Positions 8,521 to 18,851 are shown, counted from the stretch's first letter. The stretch: DNA of 64,000 bases from Saprospiraceae bacterium (GCA_016787575.1 JAEUUO010000020.1:62001-126000); one strand, 5' to 3'. Notes: generated by a model not told the origin, from the sequence alone. A program made the numbers and translations.

Positions 8521-9216
8521 ATGAGCAAACGAAATAAGTTGGTAAAGTTTTCTGAAAATTTATCATTTCAAAATGTTTTTGAAAATTTTAGTTATAAAGA
8601 AGTACAATTGTATCAACAAGTCAATCAGAAAGTTGATTTTAAAGGAACCTGGAATCAAAATTATTTTAAAAGAGATAGCCCTTTAGTATTAGAGTTGGCA
8701 TGCGGAGGTGGCGAATATTGTATTGGTATGGCAAATTTATTTCCGGATCGCAATTACATCGGTATAGATATTAAAGGAGCACGTATCTGGCGAGGAGCCA
8801 AAACAGCCATTCAAAACAATCTTTCAAATGTAGCTTTTGTTCGAACTAAAATTGAATTGATTCCTCATTTTTTTGAGAACGCTGAAGTTGATGAAATTTG
8901 GATAACTTTTCCGGATCCATTTTTAAAAAATAGCAAATCAATAAAACGGTTGACTTCTGATTTTTTTTTAGATACTTATCAGAATATTTTGAAACCCAAT
9001 GCGATCCTTCATTTGAAAACGGATGATAGTACCTTGTACGAATTTACTTTAGAAGTATTGAATCATCGTAACGATTATAAAATTCTGGAATTTTATAATG
9101 ATATTTATAATTTACCGGAAATTCCAGCGATACTTCAACTTAAAACGCATTATGAATTGAAGCATTTGGAAGATGGTAGATTGATAAAATATATTAAATT
9201 TCAGAAATCAAATTAA
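8521..9216 (+). CDS. trmB: tRNA (guanine-N7)-methyltransferase
   Basis: This 231-residue SAM-dependent enzyme makes m7G46 in tRNA. The SAM-binding motif is LELACGGGEYCIGMA near residues 57-71, followed by YIGIDIKGARIWRGAKTA and the family signature WITFPDPFLKNSKSIKRLT near residues 137-155. The C-terminal half has the expected LHLKTDD stretch. Length is typical of Bacteroidota TrmB. It lies 6 bases after the hydrolase-fold gene and 16 bases before the TfoX-domain gene. Confidence 0.93.
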   Translation: MSKRNKLVKFSENLSFQNVFENFSYKEVQLYQQVNQKVDFKGTWNQNYFKRDSPLVLELACGGGEYCIGMANLFPDRNYIGIDIKGARIWRGAKTAIQNNLSNVAFVRTKIELIPHFFENAEVDEIWITFPDPFLKNSKSIKRLTSDFFLDTYQNILKPNAILHLKTDDSTLYEFTLEVLNHRNDYKILEFYNDIYNLPEIPAILQLKTHYELKHLEDGRLIKYIKFQKSN

Positions 9217-9232
9217 TATTCAAAATAAATCT

Positions 9233-9577
9233 ATGGCATTTGATGAATTGTTGGCACGTAGAATACACCATGAATTAGAACAACGATCCATAAGCTATCA
9301 TGATAAAAAAATGATGGGAGGACTTTGTTTTATGATTAATGATAAAATGTGCATTGGAATTGTAAAAAACGAATTGATGTGTAGGATTGATCCGGATGCA
9401 GAAAGTAATTATTTAAAAAAGAAGGGTGTGCGCCCAATGGATTTTACAGGAAGACCTATGAAGGGATACCTATTTGTACATCCTTCTGTAATTGACCGGG
9501 ACCAAGATTTGGCATATTGGATCCAAGCCTGTCTTGAATTTAATCCGAAAGCTAAAGCATCAAAGAAAAAATCCTAA
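9233..9577 (+). CDS. TfoX N-terminal-domain protein
   Basis: This 114-residue protein matches the TfoX/Sxy N-terminal domain: KKMMGGLCFMINDKMCIGIVKNELMCRID, then MDFTGRPMKGYLFV and the tail W...ACLEFNPKAKASKKKS. Full-length TfoX of gammaproteobacteria activates competence genes with CRP. This short form without the C-terminal domain is widespread and of unknown function. The Lys-rich tail is common in the family. It is the third gene of the operon starting at 7705. Confidence 0.85.
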   Translation: MAFDELLARRIHHELEQRSISYHDKKMMGGLCFMINDKMCIGIVKNELMCRIDPDAESNYLKKKGVRPMDFTGRPMKGYLFVHPSVIDRDQDLAYWIQACLEFNPKAKASKKKS

Positions 9578-9584
9578 ATCGTTC

Positions 9585-10088
9585 TTACCGTATCATTTTT
9601 TTAAAGGAAAATCGCATAAATACAATTGCTGCGATTAAAAATATTAAGACATAATAAAATGGGACGAAACTGATGGCATACAGGTGGGTTCTGTCTATAA
9701 CCCACATTAAACTAAATACAAGGCCAATGATCCACATCAAATTGCCAAGGCGATCGAAACCAGGTATAAAATCTAAATCTACATTACGTTTAATAATATA
9801 CAAAGTTATAACCATCATAAAAACAGGTAAAACCTGAATTAAAAGATCCGTTTCAAGGATGCTTCGCTTCTCAAATAAGAAGAAATATACATTGAGTGTA
9901 ATCGAAAAAATACCGGGGATACACACAGCATAAATTATTCCGGATAAAAATGTATTCCAGGGTGGCAATTGTAGGTCTTTACCGGCTATTGCACATATGA
10001 GTAAGGTCAATAAAAAGAATAAGCCAAAATAATACAAAATAAACATGGGTTTCATTTGTACCCATTCGAAGAATTGTTGTAAAGTCAC
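9585..10088 (-). CDS. Hypothetical five-helix membrane protein
   Basis: This 167-residue protein has five predicted membrane helices (about residues 13-33, 47-70, 81-98, 112-131 and 140-158), with a basic C-terminal end RFSFKKMIR. No catalytic motif or named family is recognised. It begins 10 bases after odhB stops and is probably cotranscribed, but nothing ties it to the dehydrogenase complex. Its end faces the TfoX gene with only 7 bases between. Confidence 0.65.
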   Translation of the reverse strand: MTLQQFFEWVQMKPMFILYYFGLFFLLTLLICAIAGKDLQLPPWNTFLSGIIYAVCIPGIFSITLNVYFFLFEKRSILETDLLIQVLPVFMMVITLYIIKRNVDLDFIPGFDRLGNLMWIIGLVFSLMWVIDRTHLYAISFVPFYYVLIFLIAAIVFMRFSFKKMIR

Positions 10089-10098
10089 CTTATTTGAA

Positions 10099-11313
10099 TT
10101 AGAGTTCTAAAAATAATTTCATAGGATCTTCCAGTAATTCTTTTACTTTAACTAAGAATGTAACAGAAGACGAACCATCGATGACTCTGTGATCATAAGA
10201 CAAAGCCAAATACATCATGGGTCGGATATGAACCTGTTTATTGATTGCAACTGGACGTTCTTTGATGCTATGCATCCCTAATATTGCTGATTGAGGTTCA
10301 TTGATTATAGGAGTACTCATCAGGGAGCCAAAAACTCCTCCGTTGGTAATTGTAAATGTACCTCCACTCATTTCTTCAATACTCAATTTATTGTTACGTG
10401 CTTTTTCAGCCAAATTTTTTAATTGAAGTTCAATTTCATAAAACTTTAGAGACTCTACATTGCGAATGGGAGGAACTACCAATCCATTTGGAGTTGAAAT
10501 GGCTATGCTAATATCTGTAAAATCATGGTAAATTAGATCTTCACCTTCTATTTTCGCATTTACTTCAGGCATTTGCATTAAAACTGCACTGCAGGCTTTT
10601 GCAAACAAAGACATGAAACCGATTTTAATGCCATAGCGATTGAGATATTCATCATTGTAACGAGTTCGTAAGTCCATGAGTGCTGTCATGTCCACTTCAT
10701 TAAATGTGGTGAGCATGGCGGTTTCGTTTTTTGCTGCGACCAAATGTTTAGCAATGCTGCGTCGCATGCGAGACATTTTAACAACTCTGGTGTTTCTGGA
10801 AAAAGCAATATTGTGAGAGGATGATTCTTTTGTTGGTTGGCTTTCTTCAAGTTTATTTTCTAATCTATTAATAACATCTGCTTTGGTAATCCGACCATCT
10901 TTACCGCTTGCCTGAATTTGTTCGTTTTTAATTTGATGTTCTTCCATCATTTTAGCAGCTGCTGGAGACGCAAGTCCCTTTGCATAATGTATCGTTTCTA
11001 AGCTTGAGTTATTGGGAGTTTCAGTAGCTGGATTTTTATTTTCAACCAGGGGTTTGCCGGCAGGTTCAGCCAATGCGCTTGTATCAATTTGAGCTACCAA
11101 AGCTCCAATTTTTAAATCATCTCCTTCCTTAGCCTTGTGGATCAAGCGACCACTTGCTTCTGAAGGAAACTCCAGCGTGGCTTTGTCGGATTCAAATTCA
11201 CAGAGAGCCTCATCCAGATTTACAAAACTCCCATCTGCTTTTAGCCATTTGGCAAGAGTTACTTCTGAAATTGATTCCCCAATGGTAGGTACCCGAAGTT
11301 CAATAAAACTCAT
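10099..11313 (-). CDS. odhB: 2-oxoglutarate dehydrogenase E2 (dihydrolipoyl succinyltransferase)
   Basis: This 404-residue E2 subunit transfers succinyl groups to CoA in the TCA cycle. Domains in order are an N-terminal lipoyl domain with the modified Lys44 in [10 protein letters not shown], a linker, an E3-binding domain near residues 113-150 ([14 protein letters not shown]...GRITKADVI), and the catalytic domain. The active-site motif is SYDHRVIDG with His375 and Asp379. One lipoyl domain and the start [16 protein letters not shown] fit succinyl- rather than acetyltransferases. The E1 gene (sucA/odhA) is not adjacent in this window. The complex is cytoplasmic. Confidence 0.9.
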   Translation of the reverse strand: MSFIELRVPTIGESISEVTLAKWLKADGSFVNLDEALCEFESDKATLEFPSEASGRLIHKAKEGDDLKIGALVAQIDTSALAEPAGKPLVENKNPATETPNNSSLETIHYAKGLASPAAAKMMEEHQIKNEQIQASGKDGRITKADVINRLENKLEESQPTKESSSHNIAFSRNTRVVKMSRMRRSIAKHLVAAKNETAMLTTFNEVDMTALMDLRTRYNDEYLNRYGIKIGFMSLFAKACSAVLMQMPEVNAKIEGEDLIYHDFTDISIAISTPNGLVVPPIRNVESLKFYEIELQLKNLAEKARNNKLSIEEMSGGTFTITNGGVFGSLMSTPIINEPQSAILGMHSIKERPVAINKQVHIRPMMYLALSYDHRVIDGSSSVTFLVKVKELLEDPMKLFLEL

Positions 11314-11376
11314 AAATTTAAATTGTACTCAAAGGTATTTCAAATTAAGGAAGAATCAAACGAGGTTTAGGTCGGT

Positions 11377-12459
11377 CTAAATTTCATTTAAATAGCGTGG
11401 AAGCAATTCTGGAAATTTTTCAGGTGGACATGCAAAGCAAGGAATATTTAATGCTGTCAATTCTTTAGCAACTTGTAAATCATAATCCGGAGTACCCTCA
11501 TCACTCAAACTCAGAAGGCTTATGATTTTAGTTCCACTGCGAATGATTTGATTGCAACATGAAAATAAATCATTTTTATTGCCATATTCATACAAATCAC
11601 TAATTAAAAACACGATGCATTCTTTAACATTTCGGATTTGCTGTTGCGTGTATTGCATAGCCCGCGCAATGTCCGTGCCTCCACCACACGGTACAGTGAA
11701 TAATATCTCAACAGGATCCTTGTATTTATTTGTCAGATCTGTAACTTCTGTATCAAAAAATATCAGATGCGTTTGAATGCTTTTTAATGATGCAAGTATG
11801 GAACCGCTAACGGCAGCAAAAATCATACTTTGGATCATTGATTCTGACTTGTCAACCAATAAAATAATTTGTGGGAGTTGTTGTGATTTTTTATAGCCAT
11901 ACCATTTATCCGGGATGATGGTATTTATTTCCGGTCGGTAATTTTTTAAATTTCGGTAAATGGTTTTTTTCCAATCGAGTGTACTGTGATTGGGATTTCC
12001 AGGTTTTGAGTGCAGTCGAACAGCTTGTTGTATAGCAAATTGAAGTTTGGATTTTAATTTTTTTTCAATTTCCCTGACTAATTTTTGTACCAGAGACCTT
12101 GTTGCTGATTTGCTGGTTTCAGGCATCAATAACTGCAATTGGAGGATTGAAGCTATTAGTTCCATCGATGGCTCAATTTTTTCCAAAAGCTCTGGTTCAA
12201 GCAACATTTCCTGGATATTCTGCCTCAGAAGGGCATCTTCCTGCATAATTTGAACAATTTCTGAAGGAAATTTAAGTCGGATGGCATCCAACCATTTGCG
12301 GATTTTGTGACTTGATCGACCAAAACCAGGTTTTTTGTTAGTTCCATAGATGGCATTTAAGAGATCGTCTGCCTCTGATTGTTCTTTATTTAAGACGATG
12401 GCTTCTTCAGGATCTGCATCCGAACCTAAAACCAATTTCCACCTTGAAAGATCTCGCAT
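11377..12459 (-). CDS. VWA-domain protein (CoxE-like)
   Basis: This 360-residue protein has a helical N-terminal region (about 190 residues) followed by a von Willebrand A domain. The metal-ion-dependent adhesion site is complete: DKSES with Asp203, Ser205 and Ser207, GGGTD with Thr262, and LISDLYEYG with Asp288. There is no signal peptide or membrane helix, so it is cytoplasmic. Relatives are usually encoded with a MoxR-type AAA+ ATPase in a multi-gene locus and assist metal insertion or assembly of complexes. Neither the ATPase nor other partners are adjacent here: odhB lies downstream and the sulfatase gene diverges upstream. Confidence 0.8.
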   Translation of the reverse strand: MRDLSRWKLVLGSDADPEEAIVLNKEQSEADDLLNAIYGTNKKPGFGRSSHKIRKWLDAIRLKFPSEIVQIMQEDALLRQNIQEMLLEPELLEKIEPSMELIASILQLQLLMPETSKSATRSLVQKLVREIEKKLKSKLQFAIQQAVRLHSKPGNPNHSTLDWKKTIYRNLKNYRPEINTIIPDKWYGYKKSQQLPQIILLVDKSESMIQSMIFAAVSGSILASLKSIQTHLIFFDTEVTDLTNKYKDPVEILFTVPCGGGTDIARAMQYTQQQIRNVKECIVFLISDLYEYGNKNDLFSCCNQIIRSGTKIISLLSLSDEGTPDYDLQVAKELTALNIPCFACPPEKFPELLPRYLNEI

Positions 12460-12478
12460 TTATTGAAGGTAAAAATAA

Positions 12479-12486
12479 TACTTTTG
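12479..12486 (+). promoter_or_regulatory. Candidate -7 promoter element of the LtaS-like gene
   Basis: TACTTTTG is a full match to TAnnTTTG and lies 25 bases before the start codon in the short divergent gap with the VWA gene. A TTTG -33 element is not evident. Confidence 0.45.
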
Positions 12487-12511
12487 TACCTTCCGAATCG
12501 AGACTAAATAC

Positions 12512-14323
12512 ATGAGACATTATTTTCAATTTATTTTTCGTTTTTATGGCTTTTGGCTCATCTTTTTTAGTGTATTGCGTATTTATTTTCTCTTATTTCA
12601 ATTGTTTTTTGGATATCGTTTGACAGCAAATGAATTGTTGGGCTCCTTATTCTATGGAATTTATATGGATTTGGCTTTTGTTTCATTTATTGTTGTTATT
12701 CCATTTTTAATCTATTTTATAAATAAATGGATTCCTTTCCGAAAATTAGTATATTGGTATTCAACTATTCTAATAGCACTTATTGCCGGAATTTATGCTG
12801 GAGACATCAGTTTATACAGGGAATGGGGATTTCGCTTAGATAAAACAGCTTTTAGTTATTTGGATAAATTTCAGGAAGCCGGGAGTTTTATTTCTGTTTT
12901 TAATATTCTGTTGGTAGTATGTTTCTTTTGTTTAATTGCATTTTCCGGTACTTATTTATATCAAAAAATATTCACCATTCGAAAATTTGAGTTAAAATAC
13001 TCGACAATTTGGATTCATTTGATTATAGTGCCTGCATTAATCATTCCTATGCGTGGAGGATTGGGAATCATTCCAATGAATCCTGGTAAGGTTTATTTTA
13101 GTACAAATCCATTTGCAAATCATTGTGCATTAAATACCTGTTGGAATCTGGCATATAGTTTTTCGCAAGCACGTAAAGTAAATGCTCGTTTGCAATTTAT
13201 GGAAGCAGCAGAAATGAATCGTTTATTTGATACATGGAAACTGCAAAAAGACAATCCACAGCCAAGGATCTTAAATAAACAAAGGCCTAAAATTTTATTT
13301 TTTTTATTAGAAAGTTTTACCGCCAAAATGATTGGTTCAAATTATAAGAACCAGGAGATTACTCCAAGATTAAACGAATGGTTTAAACGTGGAATGTATT
13401 TTAAGCAAGCATACAGTACCGGTGATCGGACTGAAATTGGTTTGGCATGTGCATTGAGTGGATTTCCGGCACAACCCCAATCTTCAATAGTCCACCATCC
13501 AAGAAAAACAGAAAAACTTCCTTCGCTGATTCGATCTCTTAATAATGAAAATTACCACAGCAGTTTTTATTATGGCGGCGATATCAGTTTTGCAAGTATG
13601 AACAGCTATTTATATAACTGTGGAATCGAATCAATTATTGATAAGTCCTATTTTCCGAAGGAAAGTTATAACGCCAAATGGGGTGTTCATGATCATATTT
13701 TATTTGAGCGATTGCTTGCTGATATTGCAATAGATACCAGTCTTTTTTTTAAATTGTGTTTGAGTCTGAGCAGCCATCCACCTTATGATATACCAGAATC
13801 CCGAACCTGGTTTGAATCAAAGGAAGAAGTACAATTCTTAAATACGGCTCATTATACAGACAAATACATAGGCAAAGTTTTAGATAGTTTATCGCATCTT
13901 CCAATTTGGGATGACTTGTTGGTAATTGTTGTTGCAGATCATGGCTGCCGTTTTCCCGGAAATAGTGCGTATCACCTGCCAGAAAAATTTCACATCCCAA
14001 TATGGTTTGGCGGTGGGGCAGTTGGAGTTGATAGTACCAGTGAGTCTATAGTAAGTCAAAATGACATTGCTGCAAGTTTATTGGGTGAAATGAATATCAG
14101 CAATGATTCCTTTGAATTTAGCCGCAATTTTTTTTCTGCTGATTACAAGCCATCGGCTTATTATGCATACAACAATGGATTTGGCTGGCTGGAACCAGAA
14201 TGTGCACGTGTGTTTTCAAATGATAAAATGGAAATTATTTTAACAGAAGGGAACCCACAAACTGATTTTAATATTGCAAAAGCATTTTTGCAAAAGGTAC
14301 TTACCGTTTTTGATAGTAAATAA
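12512..14323 (+). CDS. LtaS-type sulfatase/phosphoglycerol transferase-like membrane protein
   Basis: This 603-residue protein has five membrane helices in its first ~185 residues and then a large extracytoplasmic alkaline-phosphatase-fold domain, the layout of lipoteichoic-acid synthase and related phosphotransferases. Catalytic features are Glu267 in LLESF, the probable nucleophile Thr307 in STGDRTEIG, His422 in LSSHPPYD, and the metal site VVADHG with Asp476 and His477. Gram-negative relatives modify periplasmic glycans or lipids with phosphoglycerol or phosphoethanolamine. The precise substrate is unknown. It is a single gene reading toward aspS, with 8 bases between the two stops. Confidence 0.85.
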   Translation: MRHYFQFIFRFYGFWLIFFSVLRIYFLLFQLFFGYRLTANELLGSLFYGIYMDLAFVSFIVVIPFLIYFINKWIPFRKLVYWYSTILIALIAGIYAGDISLYREWGFRLDKTAFSYLDKFQEAGSFISVFNILLVVCFFCLIAFSGTYLYQKIFTIRKFELKYSTIWIHLIIVPALIIPMRGGLGIIPMNPGKVYFSTNPFANHCALNTCWNLAYSFSQARKVNARLQFMEAAEMNRLFDTWKLQKDNPQPRILNKQRPKILFFLLESFTAKMIGSNYKNQEITPRLNEWFKRGMYFKQAYSTGDRTEIGLACALSGFPAQPQSSIVHHPRKTEKLPSLIRSLNNENYHSSFYYGGDISFASMNSYLYNCGIESIIDKSYFPKESYNAKWGVHDHILFERLLADIAIDTSLFFKLCLSLSSHPPYDIPESRTWFESKEEVQFLNTAHYTDKYIGKVLDSLSHLPIWDDLLVIVVADHGCRFPGNSAYHLPEKFHIPIWFGGGAVGVDSTSESIVSQNDIAASLLGEMNISNDSFEFSRNFFSADYKPSAYYAYNNGFGWLEPECARVFSNDKMEIILTEGNPQTDFNIAKAFLQKVLTVFDSK

Positions 14324-14331
14324 ACTCAGGA

Positions 14332-16098
14332 CTATTTCTGTGTTTCTAATTTTAATTGAATACTAAGTTCCGTTAATTGTTTTTCATCAATGCTTGAAGG
14401 TGCATCAATCATGGTATCGCGACCCGTATTGTTTTTTGGAAAAGCAATGTAATCCCGAATGCTGGTATTTCCTTGCATGATCGTACACAATCGATCCAGG
14501 CCAAATGCAATACCTCCATGTGGGGGTGCGCCATATTCAAAAGCTCCTAATAAAAAGCCGAATTGTTTTTCCGCTTCTTCTTTCGAAAAACCCAATATTT
14601 CAAAATTTTTTGATTGCAAATTCCGATCGTGGATCCGGATGGATCCGCCTCCGATTTCAGCACCGTTGATTACTAAATCATAGGCAGCGGCACGAATGGA
14701 GGATAAAGTAGTTCTATCGGAACTTTGCATTTTATGCTTATCATCAGGCAGCGGACTGGTAAATGGATGGTGCATTGCAAAAAAACGCTGTGCTTCATCA
14801 TTCCATTCCAATAAGGGAAAATTAACCACCCATAGCGGTTTAAAAACGCCCTCAGGAATTAAATTCAATCGCCTTGCAATTTCCAAACGAAAATCTCCTA
14901 ATTGTTTAAGTGTTTTATCTTTTTCGCCCAATAAAATAAAAACGATGTCACCTGAACTAGCACCTATTTCAAGTCCCAAATCGTTTAATTCCTGATCGTT
15001 GTAAAATTTACCTATGCTTGATTTGATGGTTTCCGTGCCAAATTTAATATAGATCAAACCTTTTGCACCGATTTGAGGTCTTTTTAACCATTCGGTCAAG
15101 TCATTGATATCCTTGTTGCTGAAAGCAGCTTCTTTATCTTTTACAACAAATCCGTATATAGATTCCGCCTGATCGATAATGGAAAAACCCTTGCCTTTCA
15201 TTCGGCTTAATTCAACAAATTTCAAATCAAAACGTAAGTCTGGTTTATCGGAACCATACAATTCCATGGCTTCATCGTAATCCATTCTTGGAAAATCGGG
15301 AAGGGTTACATTCAAACAATTTTTAAATAAACTTTTTGTAAGGCCTTCAAAGGTTTGTAAAATATCTTCCTGTTCGACAAAAGCCATTTCACAATCAATT
15401 TGTGTAAATTCCGGTTGTCGATCTGCACGTAAATCTTCATCGCGAAAACAACGCACGATTTGAAAATAGCGGTCCATGCCCGCAACCATTAAAATTTGTT
15501 TAAACGTTTGCGGAGATTGTGGCAATGCGTAAAACTGACCCGGATTCATACGGCTTGGCACAATAAAATCACGTGCGCCTTCGGGAGTGGACTTTATTAA
15601 ATAAGGGGTTTCAATTTCAAGAAAATGATGTTCACTCAGGTATTTGCGTGTTTCTAATGCAATCTGATGCCTGAAAATCATCTTTTCTTTCACCGGATTT
15701 CTTCGGATATCCAAATAACGATAACGCATACGCAATTCTTCGCCTCCATCACTTTCATCTTCAATGGTAAAAGGCGGTACCTGAGATTCATTGAGAATGG
15801 TCAAATTGGCCACCGCAATTTCAATATCACCGGTAGTTCTATTTGGATTTTTACTGCTGCGTTCGCGGACAATCCCGTCAACTGATATCACAAACTCACG
15901 TCCACATTTTCGAGCCATTTCACATGCTGAGGCATTTTCTTCCATATTAAAGGCCAGCTGAGTAATTCCATAACGGTCACGTAAATCAATGAAGCTCATA
16001 CCTCCTAAATTACGTACTATTTGAACCCAACCTGATAATTGCACAGATTTTCCAACATCGCTTATTCTTAATTCACCACAAGTATGCGAACGATACAT
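14332..16098 (-). CDS. aspS: Aspartyl-tRNA synthetase
   Basis: This 588-residue class II synthetase charges tRNA-Asp. It has the N-terminal OB-fold anticodon-binding domain ([15 protein letters not shown]), the bacterial GAD insertion near residues 290-410, and motif 3 GIAFGLDRL near the C-terminus. ATP/Asp-site segments such as [16 protein letters not shown] are intact. An in-frame ATG at 16119 lies inside the promoter's -7 box, so the ATG at 16098 (giving [10 protein letters not shown], the usual family start) is preferred. It is monocistronic. Confidence 0.95.
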   Translation of the reverse strand: MYRSHTCGELRISDVGKSVQLSGWVQIVRNLGGMSFIDLRDRYGITQLAFNMEENASACEMARKCGREFVISVDGIVRERSSKNPNRTTGDIEIAVANLTILNESQVPPFTIEDESDGGEELRMRYRYLDIRRNPVKEKMIFRHQIALETRKYLSEHHFLEIETPYLIKSTPEGARDFIVPSRMNPGQFYALPQSPQTFKQILMVAGMDRYFQIVRCFRDEDLRADRQPEFTQIDCEMAFVEQEDILQTFEGLTKSLFKNCLNVTLPDFPRMDYDEAMELYGSDKPDLRFDLKFVELSRMKGKGFSIIDQAESIYGFVVKDKEAAFSNKDINDLTEWLKRPQIGAKGLIYIKFGTETIKSSIGKFYNDQELNDLGLEIGASSGDIVFILLGEKDKTLKQLGDFRLEIARRLNLIPEGVFKPLWVVNFPLLEWNDEAQRFFAMHHPFTSPLPDDKHKMQSSDRTTLSSIRAAAYDLVINGAEIGGGSIRIHDRNLQSKNFEILGFSKEEAEKQFGFLLGAFEYGAPPHGGIAFGLDRLCTIMQGNTSIRDYIAFPKNNTGRDTMIDAPSSIDEKQLTELSIQLKLETQK

Positions 16099-16116
16099 AT
16101 TTTTAATATTAGAGCA

Positions 16117-16124
16117 CAAAGATA
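16117..16124 (-). promoter_or_regulatory. Candidate -7 promoter element that decides the aspS start
   Basis: On the minus strand the sequence reads TATCTTTG, a full match to TAnnTTTG, 18 bases before the ATG at 16098. A transcript from here would begin downstream of the alternative ATG at 16119, ruling that start out. Confidence 0.5.
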
Positions 16125-16287
16125 ACCGGAGAAGATAGAAATTGGATAAACAGGATGTTATTTAATAGATTTAAAGATTTAAGTTAGACATGTTCTAATC
16201 AGATAGATGTCAATATATTTAAAGTGTATTTATCCATTTAATAAATTTGGTTGAATTATGGATTTTGCAATCTTTAGTATTATATAT

Positions 16288-16953
16288 CTAATCTATACAA
16301 GTTGTATAATGAAAAGAAAAATTTTCTAAATCCATAGCAACCAGCTTCCCTAAATTTCTCTTTGAGTTTGTAAATACGCAGCCGCCATCTATATTGAAGC
16401 AGTTTGATTTTTGAGCTAGTATTTTGTCCAAAGCAATGGGCACATGACCATGCACTAATATTCTGGAAGCTAATTTGACTGTATCTATTTTAAAGTTTCG
16501 AGTCCACAACATGGCATCCTGGTCCTCAAAAAGATTTTCATTTTCAAAATTTAGTCCGGCATGAACCAGGATGCATTTATCCAATTCCAGATACAGCTTC
16601 GTACTGTTAAAAAAATCTCGATAGACTTCCGGGAAATCCTGAAACCTGGTTTTATTGTAACTGGCAAGCGTTTGTTCACCGCCATTGAAGAGCCACTGAA
16701 AATAGGCTGTCACATCTGTTGCTGAATCCATCATCATTTGTTCATGGTTTCCCCGGAGACAGTGAATCGTATATCCTGCGTTTTGAAGTTTTAATATAGT
16801 TTGAATTACGCCCAGGCTGTCTGGCCCTCGGTCTATGTAATCACCTAAGAGCACTAACTCATCTTGTCTTGTCAATTTTAAAACCTCTAAAAGTAGCTTT
16901 TTAAAGGTCTTGTTGCATCCATGGATGTCACCAATTGCAAATTTGCGAGCCAT
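16288..16953 (-). CDS. PP2A-like (PrpA-type) serine/threonine phosphatase or metallophosphoesterase
   Basis: This protein of about 221 residues carries every metallophosphatase motif: GDIHG (residues 7-11 from this start), GDYIDRGPDS, RGNHE, VHAGL and VHGHVP. Motif spacing fits the bacterial PrpA/PrpB phosphoprotein-phosphatase group and symmetrical Ap4A hydrolase relatives. The ATG at 16953, giving MARKFAIGDIHG, is preferred to one 19 codons upstream because family members begin two to five residues before the first motif. It is cytoplasmic and monocistronic. It diverges from the BNR-repeat gene at 17064. Whether it acts on proteins or small phosphates cannot be told. Confidence 0.85.
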   Translation of the reverse strand: MARKFAIGDIHGCNKTFKKLLLEVLKLTRQDELVLLGDYIDRGPDSLGVIQTILKLQNAGYTIHCLRGNHEQMMMDSATDVTAYFQWLFNGGEQTLASYNKTRFQDFPEVYRDFFNSTKLYLELDKCILVHAGLNFENENLFEDQDAMLWTRNFKIDTVKLASRILVHGHVPIALDKILAQKSNCFNIDGGCVFTNSKRNLGKLVAMDLENFSFHYTTCID

Positions 16954-17063
16954 AAAGATTTTTATACAATATAAGAGACTGTCAAGTCCTTCATTTTTAA
17001 TCGAGCTCAAGGGATTTTACCGAATTTTTGTACTTTAGGGCTTGGGTTTTTTAAATTAGTAGT

Positions 17064-18302
17064 ATGAGTCTTCGTTTTTTACTTCTTCTCGTTTGCATTA
17101 GCTGTTTATATGTGGCAAATAGTCAGGAATGGAAAGATATTTACCGATTTACACCGGCCCAGACCTTAAATAAGATTAAATTTTTAGATAGCCAAACCGG
17201 ATTTACTGCTGGAAGTTTATACAATGGTTCGTTTGAGAATATTCACATCACACATGATGGGGGGAAAACCTGGGTGAATGCCAATTCAGGGTATACTGCT
17301 ATGCGATTTATGGATATTTTTATATTGGATTCCAAGAATATCTATATGAGCGGCAATGAAGGAATCATCATTCGATCAACTGATGGCGGCGCTCATTGGG
17401 AAACATTAAACACCGGAACAAAAGAGCAATTGTGGGGTATTCATTTTTTAAATAAAGATATTGGAATTGCTGTTGGATCAAATGGAATTATTATTCGTAC
17501 CGTAGATGGTGGAACAAATTGGAATCCGGTTCCTTCTGGAATTCCTAATTTATTTTACGATGTTTTTTTTACTCCACAGGGAGTTGGTTTTGCATCGGGT
17601 TCAAATGTTTTATATAAATCAACTGATAATGGGCTCAGTTGGAATCCGGTTTCACAATTTCCATTTCAAGCGCCAGCAGATTGGATCCGGAGTATTAAAA
17701 TGGTGAATGAAAACACCGGTTATGCTTGTGCAGATATTGGTAGAATTTATAAAACCACCGATGGAGGTGATAGTTGGGAACGAATGGAATCTGGAACAGA
17801 AGATCCTTTGTTTGATATCGATTTTGTAGATGAGCAAAATGGTTTTATTTGTGGTTTCAATGGAATCATTTTACAGACTTCTAACGGTGGACAAGATTGG
17901 ACAAAAATTCTAAGTCCACTTGGAACAGAACACTTGTATTCCATTGATATGATTTCAAAAACAACCGGATATATTTGTACATACACCGGCCACATTTTAA
18001 AAATGGATATGGCATCTGCAATTAAGAGTGAAGATAGAAATCCTATTACTGTAGCCATATATCCAAATCCAATTATAAACAAAGCAATCTTGAGTTTGGA
18101 TGAGGAACATTTATTAAAAATGACTACGATAAAATTGTGTACGCTTGATGGCAGATGCAAACCTATTGATGCCAAGCGATTAAATAATTCTCAAGTTGAA
18201 TTGGATTTTATTTTTGAAAAAACGGGATATCACAATTTATTGATTCAATTTGATAAGGGTAATAAAGTGTTACCCATTTATTTACAAAATGCTTCAAATT
18301 AA
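17064..18302 (+). CDS. Secreted YCF48/BNR-repeat beta-propeller protein with T9SS type A sorting domain
   Basis: This 412-residue protein has a signal peptide ending NSQ and about six repeats of the type GFTAGS...I..T.DGGKTW (for example HDGGKTW, TDGGAHW, VDGGTNW, TDNGLSW, TDGGDSW, SNGGQDW). This is the pattern of YCF48-like/BNR beta-propellers, related to the photosystem II assembly factor Ycf48 fold. The last ~80 residues, starting AIYPNPI, are a type A T9SS sorting domain. It is expected on the cell surface or outside the cell. A ligand cannot be inferred. A near-consensus TACTTTAG lies about 30 bases upstream. It is followed 25 bases later by the DUF1761 gene. Confidence 0.85.
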   Translation: MSLRFLLLLVCISCLYVANSQEWKDIYRFTPAQTLNKIKFLDSQTGFTAGSLYNGSFENIHITHDGGKTWVNANSGYTAMRFMDIFILDSKNIYMSGNEGIIIRSTDGGAHWETLNTGTKEQLWGIHFLNKDIGIAVGSNGIIIRTVDGGTNWNPVPSGIPNLFYDVFFTPQGVGFASGSNVLYKSTDNGLSWNPVSQFPFQAPADWIRSIKMVNENTGYACADIGRIYKTTDGGDSWERMESGTEDPLFDIDFVDEQNGFICGFNGIILQTSNGGQDWTKILSPLGTEHLYSIDMISKTTGYICTYTGHILKMDMASAIKSEDRNPITVAIYPNPIINKAILSLDEEHLLKMTTIKLCTLDGRCKPIDAKRLNNSQVELDFIFEKTGYHNLLIQFDKGNKVLPIYLQNASN

Positions 18303-18327
18303 TTTTTAACAATAAAACAAAACAAAA

Positions 18328-18756
18328 ATGGAAACAAAAACAAATTGGTTAGCACTTGTCGTTTCGGCATTGGTTGGAATTGCCTTGGGATTTTTATGGT
18401 ATGGCATGTTATTTTCCAATCAATGGATGGCTGGAAATGGCATTAGCATGGTTGGTGAAAAAATGATGAAAAATGGAGTTGAAATGCCTATGTCAGCCTT
18501 GCCCATGATTATCAACGCCGTCTCCATGTTGGTGTATGCTTATCTGATGAATTGGTTGATTAATAAAACCAACTCGTTTGACCTAAAATCAGGTGCAACA
18601 TTGGGAGCAGTTATTGGTGTCATTCATCTATTTGGTATTTATACCGGAAATCGCTTTGCAGGCAATCCGGTGAGTTTATCCATGGTGGATGGCTTCTATA
18701 CTTTATTATTGTTTACAGTAATGGGCGCTATCATTGGTTCTTGGAGAGCAAAGTAA
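18328..18756 (+). CDS. DUF1761 membrane protein
   Basis: This 142-residue protein has four predicted membrane helices. The start is typical of DUF1761: an N-terminal helix LALVVSALVGIALGFLWYGMLF followed by the loop SNQWMAGNGI. The helices SGATLGAVIGVIHLFGI and TLLLFTVMGAIIGSW complete the domain. Function is unknown. It is probably cotranscribed with the BNR gene and ends before a strong intrinsic terminator at 18776. Confidence 0.85.
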   Translation: METKTNWLALVVSALVGIALGFLWYGMLFSNQWMAGNGISMVGEKMMKNGVEMPMSALPMIINAVSMLVYAYLMNWLINKTNSFDLKSGATLGAVIGVIHLFGIYTGNRFAGNPVSLSMVDGFYTLLLFTVMGAIIGSWRAK

Positions 18757-18775
18757 TTTTACATTTATAATTTAC

Positions 18776-18816
18776 ATAGCCTTGATTTAGAAATGAATCA
18801 AGGCTATTTTTTTTTT
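18776..18816 (+). terminator. Rho-independent terminator
   Basis: A perfect 12-base-pair stem (ATAGCCTTGATT with AATCAAGGCTAT) and an 8-base loop are followed by a run of ten T. It ends the 17064-18756 unit. Confidence 0.9.
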
Positions 18817-18851
18817 AAAAACGCGCAAGATTTTTTCCTAATTAATTTCAA

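Noticed and set aside
11377..12459. MoxR/VWA chaperone locus
   Set aside because: The VWA protein is real, but no MoxR ATPase or other partner gene is adjacent, so a complete locus cannot be claimed.
14459..14995. Open frames antisense to aspS
   Set aside because: They are shadows of a strongly conserved synthetase gene. The encoded peptides are rich in Ser/Pro/Cys in the manner of antisense frames.
17747..18175. 142-codon frame antisense to the BNR-repeat gene
   Set aside because: Its repetitiveness mirrors the DGG.W repeats on the coding strand. It has no start context or family match.
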